A DNA stretch of 64,000 bases, taken from the NCBI RefSeq assembly GCF_031877795.1, contig NC_133933.1, forward strand, positions 22,100,029 to 22,164,028, read 5' to 3'. Shown here one piece after another: positions 19,921 through 31,430 of this stretch; within the stretch, counting starts at the first letter, position 1; every line of letters starts with the position of its first letter. The notes under the pieces were generated by a model that was given only the letters and a program-made list of their open reading frames with translations, had not been told where the DNA came from and searched no databases. This DNA is from Strix aluco. Its lineage: Eukaryota; Chordata; Aves; Strigiformes; Strigidae. The translations under genes and the position numbers were made by a program.

Positions 19921-21798
19921 TCAAAATCCTTGGTGAAAAAATTGATGTGATAATACAGCTTGTTGCTTTATGTTAGGAACAGTACTCAGAGCCATAGCAG
20001 AAACAAGAGCGTCCGCTCTGACATCACCCTCTGTATAAAACCCTGGTAAAGTAGTATGACTACGAATATGCATGACAAAGTAGGGTTCTTCTCGCTGTTG
20101 AATACTCTTGCAGAGTTCCAGGAGTACTTCAAATAACAATTGATTGTCCGACGTAGTTAAAACTACTTTGTCTAGTCGACCAATCAAGTTGGCTACATAT
20201 GCTGAATCAGTTACAATATTTACAGGAGAAGTGAAACTAGAAAAAACAATAGCTACAGTACGTAGCTCTACTACCTGTGGAGAGCCCTTTTGATATACCA
20301 CCTTGTTCTTCCAGTCATGGTTTTCATACCATACTGCTGCTGCTTTACCTGTTTTTCCTGAACCATCTGTAAAAACAGTAAGGCCGTTCACTGGTTCTGG
20401 TTGGCTTAAATTTTTCTGACCAAATGGTACTTCTCGAGTCAATTTCAGCAGCGGGTGTGATGGCAGGTGATATGGTATCTGTCCCTGAAAGCCCGCCATG
20501 GCTGCTTGCAGCTCATAATTATTCACCAGACACCATTCAAAATACCAATTTTGAACAGGTAAAACAATCGTAGCTGGGTCACGCCCTGTTAGTTCTGAAC
20601 ATCGTTTTCTGGCTTTTATGATTACATCAGCAATAAGCTCAAACAGTCCAGGAGCAGTTTTTCGTGGTCGGAATGACAGAAACATCCATTCCAAAATATG
20701 TAATGGGTCATCCCACTCAGGATTCCACTGCACTAAAGCACCAAATGGCACAGTTTTGTCAATTAGTACAAAGAGTTGTACCAATTGAGACAGATCTATT
20801 TGAGAAACAAATTTCTCGTGTATAGATTGTTCCACCATGTGAATTACATTTAATGCTTCCTTATTTAATATTCTGGGTTCTGTTGGATCATTGGAATTTT
20901 TTAATAATTCCAGTAATGGTTGCAATTGCGAATTGGTCAGTCCGAGATAGGGCCTGATCCAATTCAAGGATCCCATTAATTTCTGTACATCGTTAAGGGT
21001 TTTAACTTCAAGGTTAAATTTCACAGGTTGAGGCATTACCTGCTTACTTGTAACTGTCATTCCTAGACATTTCCAGGGTTCCACCTTTTGCACCTTTTCA
21101 GGGGCAACAACCAATCCATATTGTTGTAATGAATCTCTGGCCAAATTCTCCATGTCGTTCAACTGCTCCTTGCTGTTTGATGCTAACAGGATATCATTCA
21201 TGTAATGGTAACAATAGGTAGTAGGGAATTTTTCTCTCACAGGTGACAAAGCCTGGGCTACAAACCACTGACAAATTGTTGGCGAATTTTTCATGCCTTG
21301 TGGCAAAACCTTCCATTGATACCTGTTTGAAGGTTCCTCATGATTTACAGAAGGCACAGAAAATGCAAATTTCTCTTTGTCTTGGGAGGCCAATGGAATA
21401 GTAAAGAAACAGTCTTTTAAATCCATCACAATAATTTCCCAATCCATAGGAATCATGGCAGGTGAGGGTAGGCCTGCTTGTAGGGCTCCCATCGTAGTCA
21501 TGACAGCATTAGTTTGCCATAGGTCATGTAAAAATCACCATTTTCCTGATTTCTTTTTGATTACAAATACTGGGGTATTCCATGGGCTATGAGAAGGTTC
21601 AATATGTCCAGCAGCTAGCTGTTCTGCCACCAATTCTTGCGGGGCTTTTAATTTCTCAACTGTCAGGGGCCACTGATCCACCCACACAGGGTCATTTGTT
21701 AACCCGGTTAATGCAAGTGTGGGTTGTTTAACACCCTGCAACACAGTGGCCCCCGTCAAAAATCCGTGGTAATTCTCACACCCCACTGAGATAAACAA
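19921..21798 (-). pseudogene. ERV-3 reverse transcriptase and RNase H, one stop
   Basis: The polymerase part has the [16 protein letters not shown] entry motif, an in-frame TGA at 21535-21537, then VMDLKDCFFTIPL with the first catalytic Asp, LPQGMKNSP, and YMND where YMDD is the norm. A connection domain and RNase H follow with FTDGSG, VVELRTV and VTDSAYVANL, so all three acidic positions can be seen. The open frame after the TGA is 526 codons. The Asp-to-Asn change in YMND removes a metal-binding residue. Confidence 0.92.
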
Positions 21799-22385
21799 TC
21801 ACGTCCCCACAAAGTTGAAGGTGTTACTGTAACATAAGGTCGCACTGTGGCTCTCTGCCCCTCAGAATTCACAATCATGACTGGAAGAGCAGAGAGCTCA
21901 CAATGAGACATTCCCCCCAACCCCATAATCCCTGTGTCTGCCGCCACTGTGGGCCAATTGATCGGCCAATCAGTACGACAGATAATAGTTACGTCTGCTC
22001 CAGTGTCCAGAAGTCCACGAACTTCAGCAGAGGGAGGATGACTGTCTCGGTTGTAGATGACACATTTCATGGGCGGACGATGCGTCTCAATGGGTTGTGA
22101 CCAAAAAGCCATCGGCGCTCCGGTCGATCCGAAGCTGCCATCCCCACGGAGGTGCTGCTTTGCTTTCAGAACACAACTCAAAAAAGGTACAAGTTGAGCA
22201 ATGCAAGTGCCTTTTGGAATTGTCACAGGTGGATAAGGAGTAGAAATCATAGCACAAATTTGTCCAGTAAAATCAGCATCAGTAATTCCCATAGGCACAA
22301 TTAATCCATTCAAAGTGCTACTAGGTCTTCCAACCAATAGGGCACTTAGACCTCGCCCTAGAGGTCCTTGCGCATCAAGCGGCAC
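21756..22385 (-). pseudogene. ERV-3 dUTPase and aspartic protease
   Basis: The first part has the late dUTPase motifs (LNGLIVPMGITDADFTGQI, then IPKGTCIAQLVPF). This enzyme keeps dUTP low during reverse transcription. The retroviral protease follows with its LLDTGADVT catalytic motif and a C-terminal GRDCLSQWG segment. The arrangement dUTPase then protease, in a frame different from gag and overlapping the start of pol, is that of betaretroviruses. The frame itself is open for 209 codons. Confidence 0.86.
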
Positions 22386-22402
22386 TTTAACAATGTCTTT
22401 TG

Positions 22403-23405
22403 TTAAAAGCGTTCCTGTGTCGGCGGTGGATACATCCCTCCCTGCGGAGCCGGCGGTGGCGGCGGACAGCCGGTCCCAAAGTGCGGTTGAGGAGCCGCTG
22501 CTGAGCAGGGATTTCGTATCCTCGCGCGCCCTCTCGCGCTCTTCTTGCCGTGTCCCCGAAGCGGTTGTCCATTTACATGAAACTTAGACCGGCATTGCTT
22601 TGCAAAATGGCCTAATTTACCGCATTTGTTACAGGTAGTTCCTGTTTGCATTCCATTCCCCTGTTTCGAAGGGGATCTCTTACGTGGACAGGCTGTTTTA
22701 CCATGCCCCTCTTGCCCACATCCATAGCATCTCACTGGTGCTTTGCTTTTCATTGCTGCGGCTAGTGCTGTCATTTTATGTTCTATAGTGCCTACTTTAG
22801 AGCAGGCAGCAGCCATGTCTGATACAGAGGGATCACCCGGCAACGCTTCAATAATTTTCTGACAATCTTCATTAGCATTATCTTTTGCCAATTGTTTACA
22901 TAGCATTTGCCTCAATCCCTCATCCTCTACCTGCTTTTCCAGGGCAGCCGAAATCTTCTCTACGAATTGCAAAAAAGGCTCCCTAGGGCCTTGTCGAATA
23001 GCCACATACTTCTGTTTGGGGGCTGCCAATTCCATCGTCTTTTTCAATGCAGTGAGTCCCACCTGTTGAGACTGTTCCAATATAATAGGGGGCCAAGTGG
23101 CCTGCAGTTGAGGATTACTAAATGGCCCCTCGCCCAACAATGCACCCTCCCCAACGGCTAATCAGGGGTCACCTTGCGGCAATCTCCGATTGTTTTGTGC
23201 TGGGGCTGGGGCCATTTGCCTCCACGTAGATTGAAACACCTGGAGTTGTATAGGTTGAAACAATACTTGTGCCAGATGAGTAATATCATAAGGGCATAAA
23301 AGATCTGTACTAATATTTCTGAATAATTGCATCACCTCAGGAGAATTGATTCCATAATTCTGAGCCTTATTCTGCAAATCTTGTAAAACTTTCCAGCTAA
23401 TTGGA
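22403..23405 (-). pseudogene. ERV-3 gag: capsid and nucleocapsid, 5' truncated
   Basis: Capsid starts near the truncation (HFPISWKVLQDLQ). It includes the major homology region (RQGPREPFLQFVEKISAAL) and ends with two CCHC zinc knuckles (CYGCGQEGHGKTACP and CNKCGKLGHFAKQC) that bind viral RNA. A proline- and glycine-rich tail follows. An in-frame TGA at 23162-23164 interrupts capsid. Matrix and the leader are missing. The sequence stops being gag-like somewhere between 23405 and the WDR43 acceptor at 23426. Confidence 0.9.
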
Positions 23406-23426
23406 AAATGTTTTTTTTTTCCTCAG

Positions 23427-23546
23427 GAAAACTGGGATGACGATGAGGAAAAAGAAGAGCAATCTGATGAACAAGAAATGACTGTTGAAAAGGAAATCAA
23501 TGGTGATTCTGATTTGGAACCAGAAAATGAAAGTGAAGAAGAATAG
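23427..23546 (+). CDS. WDR43: WDR43 terminal coding exon
   Basis: C-terminus of WD repeat protein 43 (yeast Utp5 homologue), a nucleolar protein needed for transcription and early processing of ribosomal RNA. A strong acceptor (ten T, then CCTCAG) precedes an in-frame 40-codon stretch ending in TAG at 23544-23546. The acidic tail ENWDDDEEKEEQSDEQEM and the ending INGDSDLEPENESEEE match the end of human WDR43 (NWDEDEEE, then LNGDSDLDPENESEEE). All upstream exons are missing, and ERV-3 gag lies where the last intron should be. Confidence 0.95.
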   Translation, partial: ENWDDDEEKEEQSDEQEMTVEKEINGDSDLEPENESEEE

Positions 23547-23945
23547 CAGCACGAAAGAATAATTTTAACAGTTCAAACAAGTGGGCCACCAAACTCTAAT
23601 TCTGGATCATCTTGCTGAAAGATGCCATATTTGCATATAGGAAGTGCAGACTCACGCGCAGCCTGTGTGCAGAGGCACATGTGGGGCACTGTGCATTTCG
23701 GAATCCAGAATGTTTAACCATGCCAGCCTTCTCTCGCCCTATTTCCCTGCGCTTACTTATAGAAACATTTCTTCCACCTCATGGTCAGATTATGCATGTC
23801 CCATTTATAGGGACACAAACGTATCCAACGTTTGTCCAGGCACCACTGCACAGCGTAAGGGATTTTTGTTTGTCGTTTTTCATGTGGTGTGGTGACCTTA
23901 TTTCCAGGTCATGGAAGTAAATAAACTTTGAATGTGATGAGGAGC
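23547..23945 (+). other. WDR43: WDR43 3' UTR and poly(A) signal
   Basis: Untranslated sequence after the stop, with AATAAA at 23920-23925. Cleavage is expected about 15-25 bases later. No competing open frame is convincing. Confidence 0.75.
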
Positions 23946-25519
23946 AATACCATAGATGGCCAGCGGGTGTCATACCAGTTTCACAAAAATTCCTTGGGCA
24001 GGGAAGTCAACCTGTGAACTGTGCCTTTGAGGACAGCATAATCTCATTGTTGCTAAATGCATCCTGCTGTAAGACGCTGTGGCTCCCATCCTCCCCTCTT
24101 GTTATTGTCCTACTTCCAAAAGGGACTTAGTACTACTCCGGGACTTGGTGACAGAGGTGCTTCTCTTGCTAAATATTTCAGTGTTTCACCTGATTCTCGG
24201 AAGTTTGGTAGGGGAATAGGAACTGCCCATGTGGGATGCATACCTGTGCCTATTCAAGGTTCTGCTGTGTAAGGACTTGGAGTATGGATGTTTTGCTTTT
24301 GGTCTCCCTGCATGCTATGGGAAGTCATTTAAAAAAACAAAAGGTTTTTTGGTTCATCCTTTCAATTACTTCTGCTAATGGCTTCTCTGTCGCAAAACAA
24401 CTATCTCAATGACCTTGGTTAAGAAGAAGCAAGCAAAAGCACAGCATGCTGTTGGAGAGAGGGTGGAGGAGGAGGACATGGAAAGGGAGAAAAGAAGGGA
24501 AAATCTAGGATGCACAACTAATTCTTAGAAAATTCCTGATTACTGGGAACATCAGCATGTAGACATTTGAAAATTGCACGTGAAAATTATGGACATGGCA
24601 TATAGCTTGATAGCCAAGTTGTAGTTTAGGCTGTCTTGTGATGAAACAAGGGCCTGGTACTGTATTCACCCTTCTTTGTGTGGGAGGGAACTGTCTGGTG
24701 ATAAGGAAGACTCATTCTGTGCACAGTTTTGCCCTTTGACCCTTTAACCAGTGCATACACCAAGATTAAGTCTCTTAAGAAACTCATCTGTGGCCTTTGG
24801 GATGTTGGTTCACTGCTCCCTGGAAGGAGGGGGCTGGAGAGAGATAATTGTGGCAGACACTCTGTTTCCTTGCAGGTGTGTCCAAACTCACAGCTGTGGG
24901 ACCTTGATGAAGCATCCAGGAGACTCTCCATTTCCCTGGTTTGTAGGAAAGACAAGATATTTTGCAAGTTAATTTGTGGTGGGCAGCTCAAAACTTCAGT
25001 TTTGCTTTAGAGAGCAGTTTGATTGACAAGCAACAATTATTCCTACATCTCCAGTCTGCTAAAAGTGGGTGACTGCTACTGTAGCTGGTTGCCAGGTGGC
25101 CATACCTTTCCAGTTAGGGATCAGGTTTGGGATCAGTCTTGCCATCTCCCTCCCAGCATGTAGGTCCCTAAGCTCTCTGACTGGGTGTGCAAAGCACCTG
25201 GAGTCACCGGGAGGGCTGCTGGAGCTCTGGTTTGAAGGTGATCTTGTAAAGCAGGTAGTGCGTAATACTGAGTTACGGTGTCTGGGTGCCTCAGCTCTTA
25301 TGTTGTGACAGCTGTGGTGGTTTTCAGTTCATCTGAACACCTATAAGAACTTGTTTTGAACCAGAGCGAGAGAGATCTATTCCTCTTAGGGCTGCAGAAA
25401 TAACGTCTGGGAAGCCACTGCACTCAAGGAGAAGAAATAACTTGCTAAAAACTGTTTGGTTGTTGCCAGCATGACTGTTTTTGACTTGACTTCTGCCTAA
25501 AACTTTGTTTCTTTTTTAG
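23946..25519. other. no gene recognised
   Basis: About 1.6 kb of unique-looking DNA between the WDR43 poly(A) site and the next exon-like segment. No repeats with recognisable ends, no RNA gene and no supported open frame were seen. Confidence 0.5.
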
Positions 25520-25688
25520 GTCTTTTCTCCAAAACTACCTGATACCCAGCACTTGCAAAATCAAGAAGATCATAAAAAAAATCCTGTGTGGAAGAGAGTC
25601 TGGGCCTCTGCACGAGGAAAATTTTGTCCAAGTGCCTTCATCTCTGCTTCTGTTTTGACAGCAAGATACAAAATTGCTCAGCAAGGAG
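25520..25688 (+). CDS. candidate exon of an unrecognised gene
   Basis: A strong acceptor (TTTCTTTTTTAG) precedes a 169-nt segment open in one frame from end to end, followed by a good donor (GGAG|GTATGA). The frame reads VFSPKLPDTQHLQ, then PVWKRVWASARGKF, ending ARYKIAQQG with one base over. The protein was not recognised. A second frame is also open for most of the segment, which weakens the case. A further exon-like segment with compatible phase lies at 33081 or 33101. It could be an upstream TOGARAM2 exon, a lineage-specific gene or a chance exon. Confidence 0.35.
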
Positions 25689-28600
25689 GTATGAGAGATA
25701 AATAAGATTTGTGTGAGTGAATCTCATGTTATCTAGGAGTGGAAGTGAAGTCATGGTCAGACCTGGAACCTATCCAAAGCTCTTCCAATCACAGAGATGG
25801 GGTTAACTATGTTATTTCAAATACCTTGGCTCAGTAATGAGCACTATAAGTTATTGAGGAATAACTTAAGGAATTAATGGTGCATTTTGTCCTTGAGAAG
25901 AAAATATTTCCCTTAAGCTCCACAGAGACTTGGAGGGGAGGGGGTTGTCTCTAGGTTCTTTCTGTAATGATTACTGCACACACCAGCTTAGGACCCCCTT
26001 GATCTCTGCATCTGTGAATTGGAGGACTGTTTGCTTTCATCAGCGTTAGAGAACACTTGTCTGTTGGCTATTTTAATGACTTCCCAAAGGCCCTGCATAA
26101 AATAGTCAACAGGATTTTGATGCCTGATGGCACGTTTCAGAAGGAGCAGGCTTGTGTGTTTGTCATGCTCTCGCACATAGTAAACTCATTCTTTATATTC
26201 AGCTGTTGGCCGACGGGCGGCAATAAATGATTTATAACCATGGCAACAGTTGCTGTGGGAAACTGGCATCAACAAGAATCTTTTTTATGTCCACATCAAT
26301 GAAAGTATTAAAAATCTTCCCACTCTGAATCGGGTGAGACCATTTGTGACACTTTACAAAAAGGTGTGTTAGAGGTAAATCAGACTGAAATGATACCACA
26401 GAGAATGTCTGGTAGAGGAACCGATGACCCTTTCAGATGCCTCAAGCTGGAAGTTCCTATAATCAGATCAAAGAAATGGTTTTTGCCCCCAGCTGAACCT
26501 GAGTTTTCTGGGAAGGGGTATTGACAGCGAAGGTTGGTAGAAGCTGCTTTTGCTGGAGTTGCACTGTGTTAGTTCAGAGATTTCTGCAATGCAAAAAATC
26601 TCATGGTGTGAGCTCGGGGAATGCAGGAACACTGGTATTTGTAGTCACTGTTTCAGCTGACTGGCTTCCAGCACCTGTAGGTTGGAAGGAGCTTGGGTTC
26701 TCTCCAAACCTGTGGTTCTCTGAAGCTTTACTGTACATTTGGCTCCTCAACGCAAGGTGTATAGCTGAAACAGACTTTGTAGATACAATTAAAAACTTGG
26801 CAAAGCTGTACATTTAGTGAAGGTAACTAACAGGATGAAGGGAAAGCTGTTCTGGAAAATATGAACTTTGGTTGATGCTTCAAACCAAATGACTTTACCT
26901 TTAAATAAAGGAAGTTTCAAAGTGACAATTCCTTTTCTACAGTCTCCTTATTTCCTTATTTGTGTTTATAAGAAGGGTTTTTCCCTCAATCTGTAAAGAA
27001 ATTTCTCTCTAACTAAGGTAATTCCACAGAAGATTCCCTTTGTAAAGCACTGAAACCTGCACTTGCTACTGCTTCGTGAAGGGGTCTGATAACAATTTTG
27101 GAGCTTGGTTGGTGCCTGCAGGGATTGTCACCTCCCCCCCGCCCCCCCCCCAGTTACATACATTTTAACTTAGTTTGCCAATCTTTGCTTATTCTGGGTG
27201 ATTTTTTCTAACATGTATTAGTGCTGTGATGAGTGATGACCACTGCTAGAATCTGCAAGCAGAAGAATTGCAACCGTGTGCTTGGCACCCAGCGTGCTCG
27301 TGAGTGCGCAGAGGACTTTGGCTGCACATCCCTGACTCTTCCAAAGGATCATCCCTGGAGCGATGATAAGCCAGCCAGATGCACACAATGTGCTGAACCT
27401 GTAAAAGATGGGAAAAATGAGTGTTTGCATTTCTATACAATTGAAGCCTGAGTGGAACAGCACTAGGTGGCATCCAGGTTCTTCTTGGTACTTCCAAATG
27501 TTGCAAGTAGGAAACCCGGCTGCACACGCTGGTGGGCTGATTAACACCCTCCTCCTCTGTCCTAGGCAAGGCCACCCTTGTCTCTGCACCACGGGTCAGA
27601 ACTGCGGTCCTCACTGCTCTTCACGGATGATCTCCTTTTAGTCTGACTGTCTGTTAGGAGAAATGTATCTTGTTATTGATGTAAGGTTGCTCCTATCTCA
27701 GAAGTGGTGTCTGAATATTTTGCTTTTCTGGAAGCTTGAAGTCTGAAATGAGATTTCAATTCAACTTGGAAATAGTACATTTGCAGAAGAAAAAATGAAT
27801 TTTGAGCAGACTAATTGTTTGATGCACAAAAAAGGGAGAGGATGAAGTGAATAAGAGAGGGAAAAGTTGAAGAGAAGTTTTGAAGTTTTTTGGCTGTTTT
27901 TATTAGGGAGAGGCTGAAGCATTTTATTTTAGTATTCTAACAGAACTGCTGACTTTCACTTTGGAATTGATTGGTTTTAAACTGACTTTAATATTTTCAT
28001 TTAATCTCTCAGGTACTCTTAAAACAAACCCCAATTATATCAGTTTTGGGTTTTGGGTGGGGTATTTTTTGTTGTTGGGCTTTTTCATTTTTAAATTCCA
28101 GCACATTGAATTCATCCATCTGAAATTCAGATTTTAATCTGAAAATTTTGTTTCATGCTTGCTCCTGGCACAGAGAACTGCTGAGGGGTAGTACAGTGGG
28201 CAGCAGTGTGAGTGAAATCCTGCTCCAGAGGTGCTCACTAGATGCAAGATGCTCTCAGTTTTTCATTTTCAGAACTGCTCTGGGAAGCAGCGGTGTTCCT
28301 GGGACTAGTCATAGTCTAGCATCTAAAAGTGGATGTGTTGATAACAGTGCTGTAATCCAAGCTATTTTGGAAAGGTGACCAAATGTCAGATTGCTTCTGT
28401 TGCTGGGCCAGGCAGTGAAACACCTAAAATACCCTCAGAAGGGGGAATATAGTTCTGGGGGGATTGGAAGAGACCAAATAACCATCAAAGCAGGTTTTTC
28501 TTCTTGTTTTTCAGGCTGCAACTCCAAGCTGTTGATTGCTTTGCAAAACGCTGGGGAAAATACAGCTCACACAAAACCGCTGTAGTACTCCATCCCCGTC

Positions 28601-30624
28601 TGCACTGCCTAGGATCTGTCCCCAGGCCTTTGTGGTCCATCACGCAGGCAAACCTCAGCATGTGCCCCTTTGAATGGGACTTTTGCCTCTTTGTCTCACG
28701 CTGCATCAGTCTGTCTTCTCTGTGGGGAAGGCTGTTGCAATGTTCTTAAAATGTTGGAGTGACAGAAAAAAAGGAAGAACTTGATGATCGCTTTTTAAGT
28801 AAAGCAGTGATAGCACTTTTGGAAATACGCAGAACTTAAGTGCACTCAGGGACCATAAAGGATGTCAATCCAGTCCTTGTGAGAAGATATCTGTAGAAAA
28901 GAGAGTTAGATAAGCGTGGTCTGTGTATCCAAATTAATTTATACAGTGTGTTTCTCTGGTGCATGAAGCTTTGCTAGTGTGCACAGAATCTCAGCTTTCA
29001 TAGATTTTTTAAGTGTAATTTGAGTTCCTGTGGCTTCAAAAAACACCTCCCAAGAGAACCAAGCCTACTTTATTGGTGAACAGGCTGAATACACAGGTGG
29101 TCTGAAACAGCAAGTCCCCATTCTTTGCTGGCTGGCGTTCCAGTCCTAAAACCTGGTGATGTGGTTTTGTTGTCCACACTTAGCCCTTTCCCTGCTAGTA
29201 GGGGCCAGTGTGAAAAGGGGAGGGGATCAGAGCAAAATGCTGAGGTTAGGGCAGGGATAGCCGTATTTCTGTTATGTTCCTCAGGGGGTGCCTGCAAAAA
29301 AGCTATTCTAAATAAATGCCTCCATTAGTTCCTCTGTAAAGGCCATATTTTCCCCTTGATCTCTCCACAAGTCTGCTGAAGGCAGTGATGGTTGCAGAGT
29401 GGCATTTGCCACAGTTGAAACTTCTGCTCTAGACTGAAGTATGTGGTTAAATACATTGCAGAGGCTGCCCTTTTGAGAGGGTCTGATACTGAGATGTCAC
29501 TGATGTGCTGGGAGTCGGAACTGGTAGAGAGAGTAGCTGGTATCCCAGAGGCCTGGGACAGTTGTAGGTGCCATCTGCCGAGGCTGTTGAGAGGTAGCGA
29601 ACTGCTGGAGGGAGTTCAGCATACAGTGCTGAGGCCAGGTACAGGAGACGATGGCACTGTGTCACTCAGGAGAGGAAATGACTGATTAGACAAGCCCTCT
29701 AACTTTGAGGCCAAAGATTTATTTTCTCCTGAGGTTTTAAGACTGGAGCCTTAGTTGCATCTGCTAAGAAATGCCCTGAACATCAAAAATAGGGCTTGTT
29801 GAGTGGGGCTCCAAGTGTTATCGCATTATGGCTGTTGAAGGATTAGAGTAGATTCTCCTGTACAAATCTTCCTCCATGAACCGCCCCAGTCAGCTCGACA
29901 CTTTCAGTTACTGGATTGGCATCTCCTAAGAACTCTTGTTCTTCTCAGCATCTCTACGTTTGTCAGTCCTTCCTTTGGTTATCACCTCTCACTTGCCAGG
30001 GCCAAATGATCAGTGCTATTTAGAAAATAGCACTTAACACTGTTTTGTATGATAGTTCTGTAATATCTTGAAGAAAGGGGAGGCTTGGGGAGTCTCATCT
30101 GCTCCAGCTATCTTAACTGCAGCATTCTGCATTTCTGTACTCTAAAAGGGTTTAAAGTATGATTTCACAGGGAACAATTCTGGCTCAGTATGTGAGGAGA
30201 GGAAAGGCTGACAGAGCAGAAGGGAGGTGTATGTGTGTGCAAGAAATCCTTGTTCATTAGAAGTTGGGGGGGAACAAAAATGAGTGACTGTGCAAGTTCA
30301 ACTCTGATGAGTGCCTCGAGGGAAGAACTCAAGTGCAGCCCTGTAATTTCCTTTTAGAAATATGAATAGAGCTGCAAGCAATGAGAAGTCTTAAAACAGC
30401 TGCAGATACCTTCGCTGGTTTTCCAGGCCTCGCCAAAGGGGGCCTCTAGGAGTTATCGTAGTGTTTTATACTGGTACCTCTTGCCTTTGTATCTGAGCTA
30501 TCTCGTAGCAATTAGAGTGGGTTTTGTGGAGTCTGGTACCCCCATGTTTCTCTTGGAGCTTATGTGGAGATCCTATGTTTTTCTTCTCCTCTTGTCACTA
30601 TAGTGCTAGTGTAGCGATGTCACC
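25689..30624. other. no gene recognised
   Basis: Nearly 5 kb without supported coding sequence. It contains a C-rich run at about 27132-27152. The open frames near 27218-27614 on both strands overlap one another and show no recognisable motifs. Confidence 0.5.
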
Positions 30625-31430
30625 TGTGGTGGGTTGACCATAGCCAGCAGTCCACCCAGCTGCTCTCTCACTCCCACTCCTCAATGGGACAGCAGGGGAG
30701 CAAGTAAGATGGTAAAAAGTTCATGGGCTGAGATAAAGGCAGGGAGATCACATACCAGTGACCATCATAGGCAAAACAGACCCAACTTGGGGAAAATTAA
30801 TTTAATTTATTGCCAGTTAAAAGAGATTTGGATGGTGAGAAGCAAAAGCAAAAGTCAAACACCACCTTTCCCCTCCTCTTTGTCCTGGATTGAACTCCAC
30901 CCCTTCATTCCTGACACATCTACCTCCCCCGTTGTCCTCGATGGGGCAGCGCAGGGGGAGGGGGGCTGTGGTCAGGCCCTTAACAGCTCCACTCTGCTGC
31001 TCCTTCCTCCTCACACTTTTCTCCTGCCCCAGCGTGGGTGCTCTCCATGGGCTGCAGTCCTTCGTGATGAACAGGCCCTCCCTGGGCCACAGCTTTCTTC
31101 AGGAAATATCTACCTCCTCCTCCGGTGTGGGCTCCTCCTCGGGCTGGGCGTGGGTACCTGCTCCACCGTGGGCTCCTCCCTGAGGCCTGCAGGGCAACCC
31201 CTGCCCTGCGGCCTGCGGCACCTCCTCCCCTCCACCTCCTCTGACCTTGGCGCTTTGCTCGCAGGGCCCTTTCACTTTTTTCCTCATGCCTCTTTGTCTT
31301 GGCGGCAAGACACTCTTGTCCTTTCCTTAAGCGTGTTTTTTTCCCCAGGGCAGCCCCGGGCCTCTCCTCACTGAGGCCTGTGCACCCAATACCCCACCAA
31401 AGAGTGTGTGCTAAACAGGTGCTATTAACT
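30625..31430 (-). repeat. ERVL-like avian LTR, diverged
   Basis: On the + strand it begins TGTGGTGGGTTGACC and continues with blocks familiar from avian ERVL-type LTRs: GCTGAGATAAAGGCAGGGAG, GGCAAAACAGACCCAACTTG, TTAATTTAATTTATTGCCAG, and repeated CTCCATGGGCTGCAG and CTGCTCCACCGTGGGC units. In those families this text is the antisense of the LTR. The right end was not located precisely. No internal retroviral genes flank it, so it is probably solitary. Confidence 0.7.

Larger units (their letters stand above)
18311..23405 (-). mobile_element. ERV-3: 5'-truncated endogenous retrovirus, antisense to WDR43, within PCARE
   Basis: On the minus strand, in transcription order: partial gag (capsid, nucleocapsid), dUTPase-protease, reverse transcriptase-RNase H, integrase, an Env transmembrane piece, a polypurine tract, and one LTR (18311-18659). 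There is no 5' LTR, primer site or matrix. The high-coordinate end breaks off inside gag near 23405, beside WDR43. Several in-frame stops and frameshifts show it is decayed. The gag-pro-pol is betaretrovirus-like with dUTPase, while the Env piece is of alpharetroviral type. Confidence 0.93.

Noticed and set aside
22315-22587. + strand frame over ERV-3 gag-pro
   Set aside because: Shadow of the retroviral minus-strand frames.
27130-27155. C-rich run as a possible regulatory or quadruplex element
   Set aside because: A simple homopolymer-like run with no neighbouring gene structure and a likely place for sequencing error.
30634-31374. 246-codon open frame on the + strand, and a 155-codon one opposite it
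   Set aside because: Both lie inside the ERVL-like LTR. Their GC-rich repeat units explain the long open frames, and no protein similarity or splice sites support them.
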